DNA of 64,000 bases from Setaria digitata (Eukaryota > Nematoda > Chromadorea > Rhabditida > Setariidae). This document shows positions 50,597 through 62,969 of the stretch, piece by piece. The position numbers and the translations under genes are program-made. The stretch is taken from assembly GCA_003640385.1 (NCBI GenBank), contig RCAB01000002.1:744001-808000 (forward strand), written 5' to 3'. The notes under the pieces are model-generated. The model worked only from the letters and a program-made list of their open reading frames with translations. It did no database searches and was not told the origin of the DNA. Each line of letters starts with the position of its first letter. Within the stretch, counting starts at the first letter, position 1.

Positions 50597-53500
50597 TTAG
50601 CACAAGCCAAGTGCGGTGGAAAGATTAGTAATATGAACGATGAGTGGAAGAACATCCGATGATGATGAGAATTCGATCGTTAGCACCAAATCTAATCTTT
50701 TGAATGTTTCAATCATTGCTTGAGCACGCCCTTTATAGTATTCTACGCGAACACGATCACTGTTTGCTGACGCCTGCTAAAATCAAATCGAATTTTACAA
50801 AAGAAATTAACTATCATAATAACCTTCAGTTTCGGAGGTCAGGATTTTTAAAAGAGAAGCGCCATCCACCGTAAATCAGTGAACTATAATCGGAGGCATT
50901 TAATAGAATCTTATCGTTGGTGGTTTCATTACTGTATAAGCGTTGAATTGGCTCGCATAAATGTTGATTAAAATGATGCCTCAAATTATGATATCATACA
51001 GCGAAGGTTAATTAATAACAGCAAAAAAAAAAATTAAGGAGAAAGTGATTACCGTGATTATGAATTTAATTTAACAGGAAATTTCCTGCACAGGAGCTTG
51101 CTATCTCCTCCTTCTCTTAATTATTACAATAACTGCGTATATTTTTTAACTTCGATTTCAAACATATTCTAAAGATTTTTGTTCCCAAATTCACATGTTC
51201 CCAAGGATCAGTGCTTCTCAGTGAAGTGATCTTTACAATAAACCGCATTGCAAATCACTGTAACCAATTGTGACTCTTCCAACGTTCAGCAACGTGATAT
51301 TTCATTGCATTTAAATGCAATGAAAAAACATAATATTCATTAAATACTACTTTATTTCCACAACATAATATTCATTAAATGCTACTTTATTTACTCGCAT
51401 CTCATCAACTTCATAATGTGAGCTAATAATGGCTTTCCGAACGATTCAAGCTGAACGATATCCATCTTTTAGAAGAGTGAGAGGTTTTCATGATCAAACA
51501 CAGGAAATAACTACTGTTCGAGCTACTGCTATTCTTGAGATGAAGAGACGACGAAAGCTAATTCGTCAAGAATTAAATGAGAAGAATGAGATTTGAGGAA
51601 TCGACAAAAACCAACTCTTACTTTTCATTAGCTCATAATATGGATTAACTACCTTCTATATGGTTCCAATACTGTCTCTTATTCTTATTTCGAAGACTGC
51701 AATGAAACCTTCGAAAAGCGAGAAGTTCCAAAGTCTTTCGGAAATATTTCTCTAACTCAGTATTCAAGGCACAAACGGTTCGGATCAATGATTTCCTGAC
51801 ACTAAAAGAATATGGTTCACTGCTCACTACAAATTTGCATCTCTTTTTTTAATTTCATATTTATAAAACATATTTATAAAGAGGAAATTGATTAAAAACT
51901 CATAATCTTTCACATTTATACATTTAAAGGAAGACAAACCTGTGCTTCCCGTGGTGTAAAACCGATTAAATCACTTATTGCACCGCTGTCCACTAAGCAA
52001 TCCAATGCATCGCAAGTTTCATCAGCTATGCGCAGCGCTGCTGTCCACCTTTGTCCAATAAATTGCAAACCGGCGCGTAATTTGCAGAAAATAGGCTAAA
52101 AATGTTTTCATTTTGTAATAAACGAAGATTTATTCTAATAAAAATAAATGAGAAAAAAAATTAAGCCTTCCAGAAAAGACGGACTTCGAGAATGTGGGTA
52201 CACATCAGCTTGGTAGTTTTTAAGATGTGTGTTCAGTCAGTCATAAACTTCTTGCATAAAAAATATATCAGAAATTTTCAAATCGATGTTCATTAAATAA
52301 CAGAATCAGAAAGGACGAAAAGTCTAAAATCAGAAGAGATTTTGGACAAAGATTTTCTTGATTTCCATTTAATACCAAACTCTTAGATAAAATAAAAATT
52401 TAATGGGAACAAACGTTTGCAGACCAAAATGACTACTTTAAGTAATCCCTACTTGGACCCGTTTATGATGCGCGACCAGGCAATACTTTCTTTGACGGTA
52501 AGCTTCTCTTATCGATACAATGTTCAAGGCCCGGTAGCGCTCTATAATATTTACGTGTGGTATTATGCGAACTGTTGCGTCAGGAAAAGCTAATGTTGTC
52601 GCACGATTTTCAACGGAAGTATTGCAACACATAGACTGTTCTGGAACTCGCTGAGGTTTTGAGCTCGTGAACAAATTTTGAGGAACGGGAAATGGAGCCT
52701 GAAAATATTAACAAACCAATTTGGAAAAAATGCACAAAAGATTTGAAGAATATGTTCTAGGAACATCTTTTCCATTATTTACTACAGTTTCAGTACAGAA
52801 ATACAACTTTACGATCTGTGGATATTTTTACAAAAGTATAAGAACAAAATTTGATCCGGAACTGATCTCTCGAAAAATGTCTTCTAAGAAATTGTCAGAA
52901 GTAAAGTTAAATAAAACAGACTCCAGATAGATTACCGAATTTTCCTGGAACGACTGAGAACTGCTAACTCTTATTTTTCGAAGATCCCCCGTCGATACGG
53001 GTAGCAATAAATTCGAATGACATGATGTTCGATTCGGTTGAAAAGAAACGCAGGATGCTAAAAATCATGGAACAAGTGCAAAATTGATAGTCTGAAAAAG
53101 TTGGGAAGAGAATTTCTTCCGAACAAAATCGAAGACATATGACTAAAAATTACAAACACATACTGATAAAAGTGCAGCTAATCAAGTTAGAATGGCAACT
53201 CAGACGTAGGGTTGGAGACTCCGTGGCGCAACGGTAGCGCGTCTGACTCCAGATCAGAAGGTTGCGTGTTCAAATCACGTCGGGGTCAATTAGCACAATA
53301 TTTTAATTCTCACAAAGCAGAAAGTATCATGACACCACAATAACAATGTTAGAACCGCACCACAATCCCTTTTCCTTCATCAAATGCTGAAATGAAGCAC
53401 GCTCAGTGTGAAAGGTAAATTCACAACCCAGTGACATTCCTAAAATTATTACTAGTAAAAGTTACTGCCACTGACCCCGACGTGATTTGAACACGCAACC

Positions 53501-56500
53501 TTCTGATCTGGAGTCAGACGCGCTACCGTTGCGCCACGGAGTCGCTGCCAATCAACCACAGACAACTACGGTAAATAGTTTTAAAATTGGTTTTTAACAG
53601 ATGTTTTCTCAAATGCCAATGATGTTTGAGCACTTTTTGCATTGTTCATACCTTTTAGTGAAGAATTTTGTAATAAATTTAACTGACTGTAAAATGCAGC
53701 CGAATCTATGGGCAAAGTATTCCCACCGTTCGATGTTTGAATTTGCTCCTTAAAGGCTCCAATTAATAGGTAATAAATTTATATAAGCATAATTATTTTT
53801 ATCCAGTTATTTTATCTTCAAAATTAAATTCACCAGCACTCTCTAGTCAATATTTTTGTCACTATATTTAACCTTCTTCGAATGGACATTATGCAAAATT
53901 ATTTATTGGTCAGATGAAAAGAATAAAGCACTTATTTGAACATGTCTCTCTCATTATTTTAAATACAGATTTTTGACACAGAAAAGTAACCTTAGCAGTA
54001 GGAAAGTGAAATTCGTTAGCCAGAAACTGCTTGCTGTTCTCACTGACTATGTACCGCCTATAAACAAACATATTTCCATCAACAAATTCTACAAACAGTG
54101 AACCATTTTTTTGAAGCGCGATTTATCCCTCCAAATTTTGTATTTGATAAACAAAAGTTAATTGTGGAATGAAAGATTAAAAGACTTAAACAAATATTAA
54201 CGAAAGTCTTTCTGCAATATTTCATTCCTTCAGTTCCGAAAAAAAAACCACTGAAGTGAGTCCTTAGAGCTGTGAAAAAGCAGCGATGATTTCGACAAAA
54301 AGATAGAGGATACAGATAAAGAAAAGTGACCACACTATATGTTGCCTCTGCGCATTTCATCAGTTAAAAGAAGAATTACCTTAAATTGGTTGTCCAAGTT
54401 GTGGGTTCCGAGATATTTGATGAGGAAATAATAGCAGCATTAAAATTGGTATCTGAAGTCTGTTTTTGCAAGTCTGAATCCCATGCTGGAACTAATGGTT
54501 TTGCTGTTGTTTCACCTTGTTCATTTTCTCCTCTGAGTATACGACTTTCATTTTTTTTCTCGATAGGGAAACGAGGACTTCTCGCAAACGACAGTGCTGT
54601 TTCAAGATTTCCTGTCTGCAATTCGTTTGAAAGTGAAGCCTTTCCCAGTCCAATTTTGGACTGTGAAGAAGCTGAGATATCCTGTGCGTCCTGCGACTGA
54701 CACAGCATCACAGATGCTTGTTTTTCTACCGTTTCGCACGATTCCTTTATTGAGTCATCCATTTTTTGCACGGAAAATATACATGGCGCCAGTACTGATG
54801 GATCTGATTGACCTAAAACTGCTAATGATTCATTTGATTCTCGTCTTAAGTTTGAAAAAGCTGTCGCTGGAGTAGTGTGTCGTAATTCTTGCTTTAATTC
54901 GATAGCGGGAGCAGCTTCTAACTGCTTTTCCCGTTTCCGTAGAGGATTTCGCGGTAAATACTGTATTTCAGGTTCCACTTTTACTTCTTGGACGGCCAAC
55001 GACACTTGTGGTTTTGTCGAAATTTCCAAACCGGATTTGAAAGTGGTAGTCTTTCGTTGAGGTTGAAAATAAGATGTTATCGTGCGTGTCAAGAGAGATT
55101 TCTTCCTGAAACCAGAAAACATTTGCGATTTTCCATTTGGACTTTAACTTCAGGACGACTTAGTCGAAGCTGCAAAAAAATCTAATGTAAGAGTGTACTG
55201 TTTTTTCCCTCCATGGTCCTCTCCCTTTGTTATTTTGTTAATGCGCATGCTTTTATTCCACTGTGTATCTGATTGGGCTGCCAAATTTCTTCCTACGAGA
55301 ATAGATGATACTGTGATCTGACTCTGCAAAAGATAAGAAATTTGTAAAAATAAACTACGTGTAGATTTAAATTAATTCAATAAGAGAGCTTTTTCTTATT
55401 TCTAAGTTTACAGACAAACAGTCAAAAAGAACAACAACCTTATTTGTATCCTCCGTCTCCATTATCTCCACTGAGTTTTCATGTTCATTATCGCCCGAAC
55501 TACATATTCTCAATAATGCATTATGTAACTTTATATATTTAAATAAAATACCTTAATTGCTAAGGTACATTGGTCTGTCAAATTTTTACTCGTGTCAGAA
55601 AAGATAAAGAACATTTTCACACGGCCAAAACTTTTCTCACCAATAATTTTGAGTCTTAGCAGGTATTTAAAAAAAAAAAAAAATACATTGCTATTTTAGT
55701 ATTGAAGACAGACTAGTTAGAATTCCAGCAATACCGGTTCGCCAATATTTTTATAAATTTCACACGTACTTACATTTCCTGCTGCATCTAAATAGCAAAT
55801 AAAATTAACGGTACCATTGCGCTTCCAACTTCTTTTCATCAATTCCTAATCGTCGTGAGAGAATAAAAGCTGGAGCATTTTGCTGACACATTTCGCTCTC
55901 GCCACCCAATAACACCGTGTTATTTGATGTTAGCAACAGCACATTACGGCGGCAAATTGTACCCCCAAAGATTAGGAGCTTGAAAACACATATATTTCAG
56001 AGAAGATATTATTCTAAATTTGGAGCATTTTTGAATTTGAAGGATTTGTAAGTTTATGCACATGAAGTGAGACGTTTTGCAACTGTAACTGAAATTTGGA
56101 TGGAAAAAGGAAAATCAAGATTGATTAGCTGCTTTGCAGACAATGAAACACTGTTGAATTTAATTTGCTCATTAAATCTAGTTAGAAAGTTAAGTTGACA
56201 TGTAAAAGACCTGAGTAATCTAAATCAAACCTTTGTTCCAGGTGGCAATTTTTCGCATAAGTTGTCAATTTTCTGGTATTCTACAGCACGTAGTTTCCTT
56301 TGGCCGTCCGTTACTTCCATCAAATACATTCGATTCTTTGGTTCCAAATCCTTTAAGACGGCTAAATCGCTATGATAAAAATAATAAATTAGCTTGCTTA
56401 TACCAGATATAGATCGCAATTAAAGCACATCTGAAACTCACTTAGATAGGGATAATCCTAAACCAAACCTTCACCCACACAATAATCTTGCATATAACTA

Positions 56501-57582
56501 AGTTTCAAAACAGAAAAAAAATAAGCAATTTTAAACAAGAAAAAACGAAGTACTGATGGTGGTCATGACATAAAAATATCACTTTTAAGGACAAATAAGC
56601 ACATCGGGGAATCAAGATACATTGAGAAGTTTTGCAATAGAAATTACCTTATATGATGCAAAATAAACTGGAAAAGCAGTAAACAAATAAATTTTCTTCC
56701 TAATGAAATAGCCAGATGGTGTGAGAAAAATATTTTCAAAATATTTTAATGGTTCTAACTGCGCTTGCAAGAGTAGATGCAAAAATAACTAGGATGCTCC
56801 AGCCAGAATGATGTGAAGTGAAAGAAGACTGGTAATTTGTCCGTAGTTATTGTGGAAATTTACAAATGACAATTTCAAAAACCTGTGTTTCGTCATTTGG
56901 TTCCCAGTGAAAGAAGCTGTTATCGGTAGTATGCCCAACACATTCACGTAATTTTGAATACATTGAAGTATGTACGTCTACCAACCAGTTTATCTAAAAA
57001 TGGTATTGAGATGGAACGTTGTAAAATGTGATGGTAGAAATTAGGCAGCACATGGATCATAAGGTAAACATTGGAAGTGAAACTTTCAGACACACATACC
57101 CAAGATTTGAAATTTAAAGTAAAAAGTGAAGAGTTGAAATCGAAATAACTGAAACTTTGTGTCTTTGGTTGATCTAACATTATCATACTTGAACAACAGC
57201 ATTTCTGTCCAGAGACGTTTTCTTCTGGAATGGTGACAAACGGATCATTGGACGTGTACTATTCGACAATTCCGAATAAAGCCATTGCTCATATATAAGC
57301 TGTCTTAGCAGTGCCATATCCTGCAGTCATGGGACGAGTGAAGTAAAGGAAGTTTGAGCTATCATCAGCTTGAATTAGATTGTCTTAAACGTGTCCATTT
57401 GAACCGGGCATACTAAAAGTTCCTTTATTCAAGTATGTCCAGAATGAGACGGTTCATACCACGTCACCTCTTTCCACGTGAATGTATTCCAGCACTTCGT
57501 TCAGCCACGCTTCCTTCAGTGTCACGTGAAAGTTTGAAAATAATTCGGCAACGCTAGCTTTCTTTGCATCTGTCATCGACAT
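50597..57582 (-). CDS. RMI1: RMI1 (RMH-1-like), OB-fold subunit of BLM-TopoIII complex
   Basis: RMI1 stabilises the BLM helicase-topoisomerase III complex that dissolves double Holliday junctions. Exons: 57463-57582, 57189-57320, 56883-56993, 56231-56369, 55815-55978, 55439-55499, 55199-55323, 54380-55141, 53991-54057, 53652-53748, 52936-53057, 52453-52698, 51940-52095 and 50597-50776. The N-terminus (SNFHVTLKEAWLNEVLEYI, then YEQWLYSELSN and INWLVDVHTSMYSKLREC) matches the RMI1 N-terminal helices. OB1 follows: RMYLMEVTDGQRKLRAVEYQ, LPPGTK, LLLTSNNTVLLGGESE. A long Ser/Gln/Glu-rich linker fills the 762-nt exon. The C-terminal OB2, which binds RMI2 in vertebrates, is seen as RWTAALRIADE...DLIGFTP...YYKGRAQAMIETFKRLDLVL. 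All junctions are in phase except exon 3 to 4, where a micro-exon or different donor is needed. Length is about 826 residues, longer than human RMI1. Introns contain two tRNA genes and a small + strand ORF. Confidence 0.88.
51327..51393. repeat. Short tandem duplication in an RMI1 intron
   Basis: A roughly 32-base AT-rich unit beginning AACATAATATTCATTAAAT occurs twice with a period of 35 bases, one base differing in the shared core. It lies just upstream of the small ORF at 51429. Confidence 0.8.
51429..51596 (+). CDS. Small basic ORF (55 codons) in an RMI1 intron, opposite strand
   Basis: A single uninterrupted ATG-to-TGA frame of 55 codons lies in the last RMI1 intron (50777-51939) on the opposite strand. 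It encodes a strongly charged peptide starting MAFRTIQAERYPSFRRVRGF and ending with a helix-like ILEMKRRRKLIRQELNEKNE. An in-frame TAA occurs 15 bases upstream of the ATG, so the start is clear. The composition (Arg/Lys/Glu-rich, few Phe/Ile/Asn) is unlike translated AT-rich intron and suggests a real small protein, perhaps a ribosomal, mitochondrial or nuclear factor. I recognise no family. A processed gene copy is another possibility. Confidence 0.42.
   Translation: MAFRTIQAERYPSFRRVRGFHDQTQEITTVRATAILEMKRRRKLIRQELNEKNEI
53217..53288 (+). tRNA. tRNA-Trp (anticodon CCA)
   Basis: 72 nt that fold as a complete cloverleaf: acceptor stem GACTCCG with CGGGGTC (one G-T pair), D-stem GCGC with GCGC, anticodon stem TCTGA with TCAGA around loop CTCCAGA (anticodon CCA), T-stem GCGTG with CACGT around TTCAAAT, discriminator A. 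No intron and no encoded CCA end. It lies in the RMI1 intron between exons 53057 and 53652, on the opposite strand to RMI1. Confidence 0.97.
53472..53543 (-). tRNA. tRNA-Trp (anticodon CCA), second copy
   Basis: Base-for-base identical over 72 nt to the copy at 53217-53288 but on the minus strand, 183 bases away, so the 3' ends of the two genes face each other. It lies in the same RMI1 intron and on the same strand as RMI1, so it could also be transcribed within the pre-mRNA. Confidence 0.97.
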
Positions 57583-58394
57583 TCCCTGCTTTTCTGAATT
57601 TGCCAAGCATGTTTAAGTGCCTGAACTTCTCCTTACGTACGCTTCCTTCCTATCAAGTCCCACCTTTTACGTGTTTTCGTGGCTCTCTCCTTCACTCCAT
57701 GTACTTCCGTTTATGTTTCCAAACTTCTACCGGACATACGTAAGTCACAACCGTTACACTTAACATCTTCCCTCACCGCACTTCCATGTTTCTTTCACTA
57801 AATCACCTTCCGCGCATAGTACATTTAATTTCATCTTCCTCCTTCGAACAACCTTCTTTTCTCTGACTAGCTGCTCGTCTCTCTACTCAAACAATACCAT
57901 ACTCTCTCATTGTTGTTTTCTCATAAGCCAGTCTTCACCATCGTTTATCCACTTTACTAATGGTACTCTGAATCCCTGGGCTAGCACTGTCTGCTTGGGT
58001 CGTTGTGGACTCTCAATCTTTGGCAATCTTATCCGCTTCTGATTTCCTACGCCTTTTCTCCCCGTTCCTCATTTCACTGGTACCACTGCCAACTCGGGGT
58101 GCCGACACCCTTCATTTTCTGGCACCAGTCGTCAGGGCAGTAGTACCAATCAGTTGAGTACTTTGATTCCATTGCAGTGGACTGATCTGAAACTGAAGTG
58201 AACCATTATAGTAAACTGATTATTGTTGCAGTATGAGCAGAGATTCCCCCTAATGATTTCCAGCCTTCGGAGCATTCTTTTAACAACTGTTCATTCGGAA
58301 AAACCCTGTAGCCACCTGGGAAACCATTTTAACCAAGAAAAAAACATTTGGTGGCTTTGACAGTATGGATTCTGTTTTCACATTTCAGGTCCGA
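57583..58394. promoter_or_regulatory. Shared divergent promoter region of RMI1 and TRMT2A
   Basis: About 0.8 kb separates the RMI1 ATG (minus, 57582) from the TRMT2A ATG (plus, 58395). Both promoters must lie here. The segment 57600-58180 is clearly richer in G+C than flanking DNA and pyrimidine-rich on the + strand. No TATA-like or known motif can be assigned by eye. A TTTCAG acceptor ends at 58388, six bases before the TRMT2A ATG, a likely spliced-leader site. Confidence 0.6.
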
Positions 58395-61300
58395 ATGATC
58401 AGTGGAACGCTGAGGAACAGTGAAGTAAATTCAGTTTCGATGGATGGTGAATTGGAACTTGAAAAGAATTTCGTAAGTGAAAGTGAACCGACAAAGCAGC
58501 ATGTTTCAACAAATGAGGAACTAATTATAATTGGAGAACCAACTTCATCTACAGACGAACTCATTGATCGTACGAAGCTGACATCCACGACGACTAACGC
58601 ATTCTGCAATATAATTTTGAAAACTGAAGGATGCATTGAAAATGTTTGCACAGTTAACGAGAAGCCAAGCTCACGTGTACAAATACGAAACATGCCACCC
58701 TATCTGAAGTATAAGCAAGTTAAAGAGCTTCTCGCCAAGTATGTGAAACATTTTTCTAAGTTTGTGAGTGTTGTTCCTTACTTTTATAAACAGATTTTGG
58801 AAAGTTACATTGCTTTTTAGTATATTGTGAACTGCTTGCGTAAGGGTTTTGGAAAATTTAAATCAGAAAGTGGCAACATTTTATTGCCTGCATGCAGTTC
58901 TACCTCGGATCGTTTTCACGTGAAACAGGATAAGCCGTGTCGACTATCCATTTATCTATCATTTTATAAAAATTATTCCGCTATCTTCACTTTAAAATGA
59001 ATTTCAAACAGATATCTATTTAGTAGCCGTGAACGCTCAATATATAAGTATTAAATACAGAGAAAAAGCACACATCAAAAATTTGAACCTCTGCAGATCC
59101 CTAACGCTCGAATAGCTGCATGAAATTCGTATTTATCGCTGATTCTCAGGAATTTTGACGAGTCGTTTTTTTTTTTTTTTTTTTTTTTTTTCAGGCAGTT
59201 AAGTAGGTTCGTTGTGAAGAACATCCGACATGTTGGTTCCACTGCTTTCTTCTCGGTACCTACTCCGGAAGAAGCTACTGTTGCAGTACAGATTTTGGAT
59301 GGTTTTAAAATAAAAGGTCGTGTTTTACGAGTTAAGATGGCGCAGCCAGAGCAAGTAAAAGTCGTAAGTTAGCAGTTCGTTCAAGTTTCTAAGAGAATGT
59401 TTCGAAAGTTTTGATTCTTTGAATCCGATATTTATTTAACAGTCTTGTTAGATCTCAGGCTATTCAATTTCGGTTCTTCTCACAGATTTTGAAACCCAAA
59501 AAGTATTTCTGGCAGACTAAACTAATTTTGTGAATCATTATTATTTACATAATACGGGGGTAGTAGTGTTGGCAGTATCTTGAATTTTGCCAGAACTAGG
59601 TTAGTCGTTAGTTACATTGAAATTTCCGATAGGTTTTTCATTTCCAGAAGCTATCGAACAGCGATCAAATAAAAAGTACAGCACGTGAACGTGTAACGCC
59701 ATTAGCCGACAAGCCATACAATGAGCAACTCGAAATCAAAATGAAGGATGTGAAACGTATTGCAAGGAATTTCTTAAAAGAAATGATTGGTGCTCATGTG
59801 AATGGTGCCACTAAAATTGATATTGAGTCTTTGATTGAACCTGTGAGGTCTTTCACTGTCTTTCTTCAGAAATTAGTTTTCAAATATCTTATGTATGGTA
59901 GGTATATATACTTCATAAATCCCAGAATCTCGCTGCCTCATATGCACGGTGTTTCTAATCTTGGCAAATAATAATCCGTTGTATAGCTACCCCATTATCC
60001 TGCTACCTTTTACGTCCAGCAATTAAACAGTTTTTTGAATAGTAAAATTAAGCCAATTAAAGTAGTAAGGTAGATAAAAGATGGTAATTTTTTTTTTTTT
60101 TTTCAAAAGTCAGGTGCACTATAAGCTTAAATATTACGATTGCTAATGATTGATTTAGCATTAATGATTTCAGATTCGTCCATCACCTCGCATCACCGAA
60201 TATCGAAATAAATGTGAATTTACAGTTGGCCGTAATGTCGAGGGTCAGATTTGTGTTGGTTTTGTTGGCGGTCGATTTGCGGCTAACCAACATTTTGTAG
60301 TGGCCGTGAGCACATGTGATAATATATCAATGCATATGAAACGAATCGTGGAAGCTTTCGAGAAATTGGTCGTAGAAAGTGGTGAATTAGTGAGCTTTAT
60401 GATTCGTGGAACTTTATTAGTCATTAATTTTGATTGATGCGTAACCGTAATTGTAGCTTCGATAGAACGTCATATCAGTTCAATTGCATGGAAACATTCA
60501 ATTTATATAGAGCTACTGTCTTGGGATTATTTAGTAAACCTTGTATTTAAATATACTACTCATGTTGCTATCCTGAGTATAAGAAGCCTTTTTCTCACCA
60601 TGAAAATTAACAGGTTTTTTGCACACTTTCTAGAGAAAAAGGAATAGAAAGATCAGGTTCTTAGACTGAGATTCTTATGCAGTTTTTCCTAAGTGGTTCT
60701 TTTAAAAATCTCTTCTCAGATCGGTTTTTGCAGCCATTCAATGAATTTGAGCGAAAAGGAGTTTGGAAAATGCTTTCCATTCGTGAATTTGGTTCTGACG
60801 TAATGATGATTGTTACGATATTTCCGATGGAAGATCGTGAACGCGAAAAAGCTCTGATAAAATCTGTGGAAAAACGATTCCTGCAGCTGAACAATCTCTC
60901 TGATCAAAGTAGTCTTTTCCGTGTTACTTCACTTTATTGGCAACGACTGGCGAATGCTAGTGATCCGGTTATTTATGAGCATATTGGAGGTATAGGACTA
61001 TTTCTTTTATAAATATATTTTTCTTTTTTCTTTTGATGAAATTTATTTTAAGGCTTCCTGCGTAACCCGAGAAAGAGTTTTGTAACATTTTCAATTAATT
61101 TGAAGATTATGGATGTATTTTTTTCTTTAGAATTGTTTATGAGCAGCCAGCATCATCCGGTTTTAGGCTTAATTTTTACCACAGTACTCGATATATTTAT
61201 TAAAAAAAAACAACCGTTTGGCAATTCCGTGTTTTGTTTCTTTTTCCTGGACTGACTGTTAACACTCGCTAGTTCACCAAATCTCTTAATTTTTCGTTGT

Positions 61301-62969
61301 ATATTAAATTCATGCCACGGTAAGTTGAATTGTTTACTATGGGTACGCAAGGAGGTTCTCACAGAGCCGTTAATCTTAGAAATTCTGAAAGTACTGTCAC
61401 TGTTAGGGTCTTTGTTTAGCTGCACTGTGTTTTCAAGCCTTCAATCAAAGATCTTTGTAGAAAATAATTTTGACGGCTTATTTTTTTAACAGGTGCTCCA
61501 TATATTTATGAAACAATTTTGGATACTCGTTTTCGGGTTTCTCCTTCATCATTTTTTCAAACAAACTCTGCTGGTGCCTCAGTACTATATAAAACAATTG
61601 CCGAAAAATGCGGACTGTGTAAAAGAGATAATGTAATTGAGGAGGTGGTCGCTGCTGATTTAATTTCCGAGAAAGATCTCGAAGGAATTGGAGAAGGAAA
61701 TTGTAGTGAACCAGAAATAAAGATGATGAGGCTTCAGAAGGTTTCAAATTTTTCGACGTTTTGAAATCGGGTTACTTTCCTCGTTCCTAACCTCTTTAAC
61801 TCTCCCCTGTTCATATATCATATCTTTGTTCTGTTGCTGGCCTATATGAAACAAAATATCGTTTAAAAGCGTAATGATTCTGAATTGTGCATAAATTTTA
61901 GGAAGAAATTATTGATAACCGACAAGCAACTTTGATCTTAGATATCTGTTGTGGTACTGGAACGATTGGGATCAGTTTGATGAAATTGGCGAAAACTATT
62001 TCCTACAAGTTTTTGATAGGTGTTGAAATTGTTCCGGAGGCTGTTGAAGATGCAGTGGCAAATGCAAATGATAACAGTTTGACTGCGGATAGGTACAACG
62101 AAGTTTTTATACCTCTAAAAATACCCTTAATGAATTCTTTCAATGTTCGAGAAATGAGGAAATGAATGTTTTCTTGTTACTATCACAAGAAAGAGAAAAA
62201 TTTAAGTGTAAACTTTACATATACTTTGCCGCGTAGTGCACTCCTGGTTATATATATTTGCAGCTATAAGTTTGTGTCCGGTAAAGCAGAAAATGTTTTC
62301 TTTCGTTTGGAACGGGTGGTACCGTCATGGGTTAATTTAAAAGCAGCAAATATAATAGGAGTATTAGATCCTCCACGCGCTGGAATTCATGAGAAAGTGA
62401 TTATTGGATGCCGAGCGGTGTGTAATCTTTTATCCTGACTTTTTACTTTTGAGAATTCAATAATGAAGAGTGGTAGAATTTAAGGTATTCATATCTGCTT
62501 CAGTACAAATGAAGGATTCTTTAATTCCATTTTAAGAATGTCAAAATTTTTGCCGCTGCTTGAAATGTGAGACCAAATAATTGTTGTAGCAAAGGTCGTT
62601 TTATCAAAATAAAATAAAATGAGCAGGCAATCAGCATGGATAGGTAGTAGGTGGTAGGGTTGCTGAAGTTACACAATGTAAAGTTCCTAGGAACCGTAAA
62701 ATTTTTTGAAAACATACAGTTACGAGTAAGTCTTTACCGGGAATGTGACATAGAAGTTTTTTTGTAAATTTGTTTTTCAGCTTACACAATTGAAACGAAT
62801 TGTTTTTGTCTCCTGTAATCCATCTTTGGCAATGAAAAATATGGTTGACTTATGTCGTCCAACATCCAGAAAATTTGAAGGTGAACCATTCAGGCTAACT
62901 TCTGTTACACCGGTCGATATGTTCCCCCAAACATCTCATTGTGAATGGGTAGTACAATTGGATAGATAG
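58395..62969 (+). CDS. TRMT2A: TRMT2A, tRNA (uracil-5)-methyltransferase
   Basis: TRMT2A methylates U54 in the T-loop of cytosolic tRNAs using S-adenosylmethionine. Nine exons sum to 1962 nt (653 residues), all in phase: 58395-58738, 59195-59363, 59648-59842, 60174-60389, 60734-60989, 61493-61740, 61902-62092, 62264-62417, 62781-62969. An RRM comes first (VQIRNMPPYLKYKQVKELLA, then AFFSVPTPEEATVAV). The catalytic half has EYRNKCEFTVGRN, FRVSPSSFFQTNSAGASVLY, the SAM-binding LDICCGTGTIGISLMKLAK with IGVEIVPEAVEDA, VLDPPRAGIHEKVI, and the catalytic cysteine in IVFVSCNPSLAMKNMVDLCR; it ends DMFPQTSHCEWVVQL. An acidic insert (EEVVAADLISEKDLEGIGEG) before the SAM motif is longer than in the human enzyme. 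The ATG at 58395 follows an acceptor by six bases, fitting trans-splicing. Confidence 0.96.
59167..59191 (+). repeat. Long T-run abutting the exon 2 acceptor of TRMT2A
   Basis: An uninterrupted run of about 25 T ends directly in the TCAG acceptor at 59191-59194. It forms an extreme polypyrimidine tract and is also a likely site of length errors. Confidence 0.9.

Noticed and set aside
54386..55185. Plus-strand frames of 61-104 codons opposite the large RMI1 exon
   Set aside because: These are antisense shadows of the coding exon 54380-55141, which has family context and in-phase junctions.
58385..58693. Minus-strand 102-codon frame
   Set aside because: Antisense shadow of the first TRMT2A exon.
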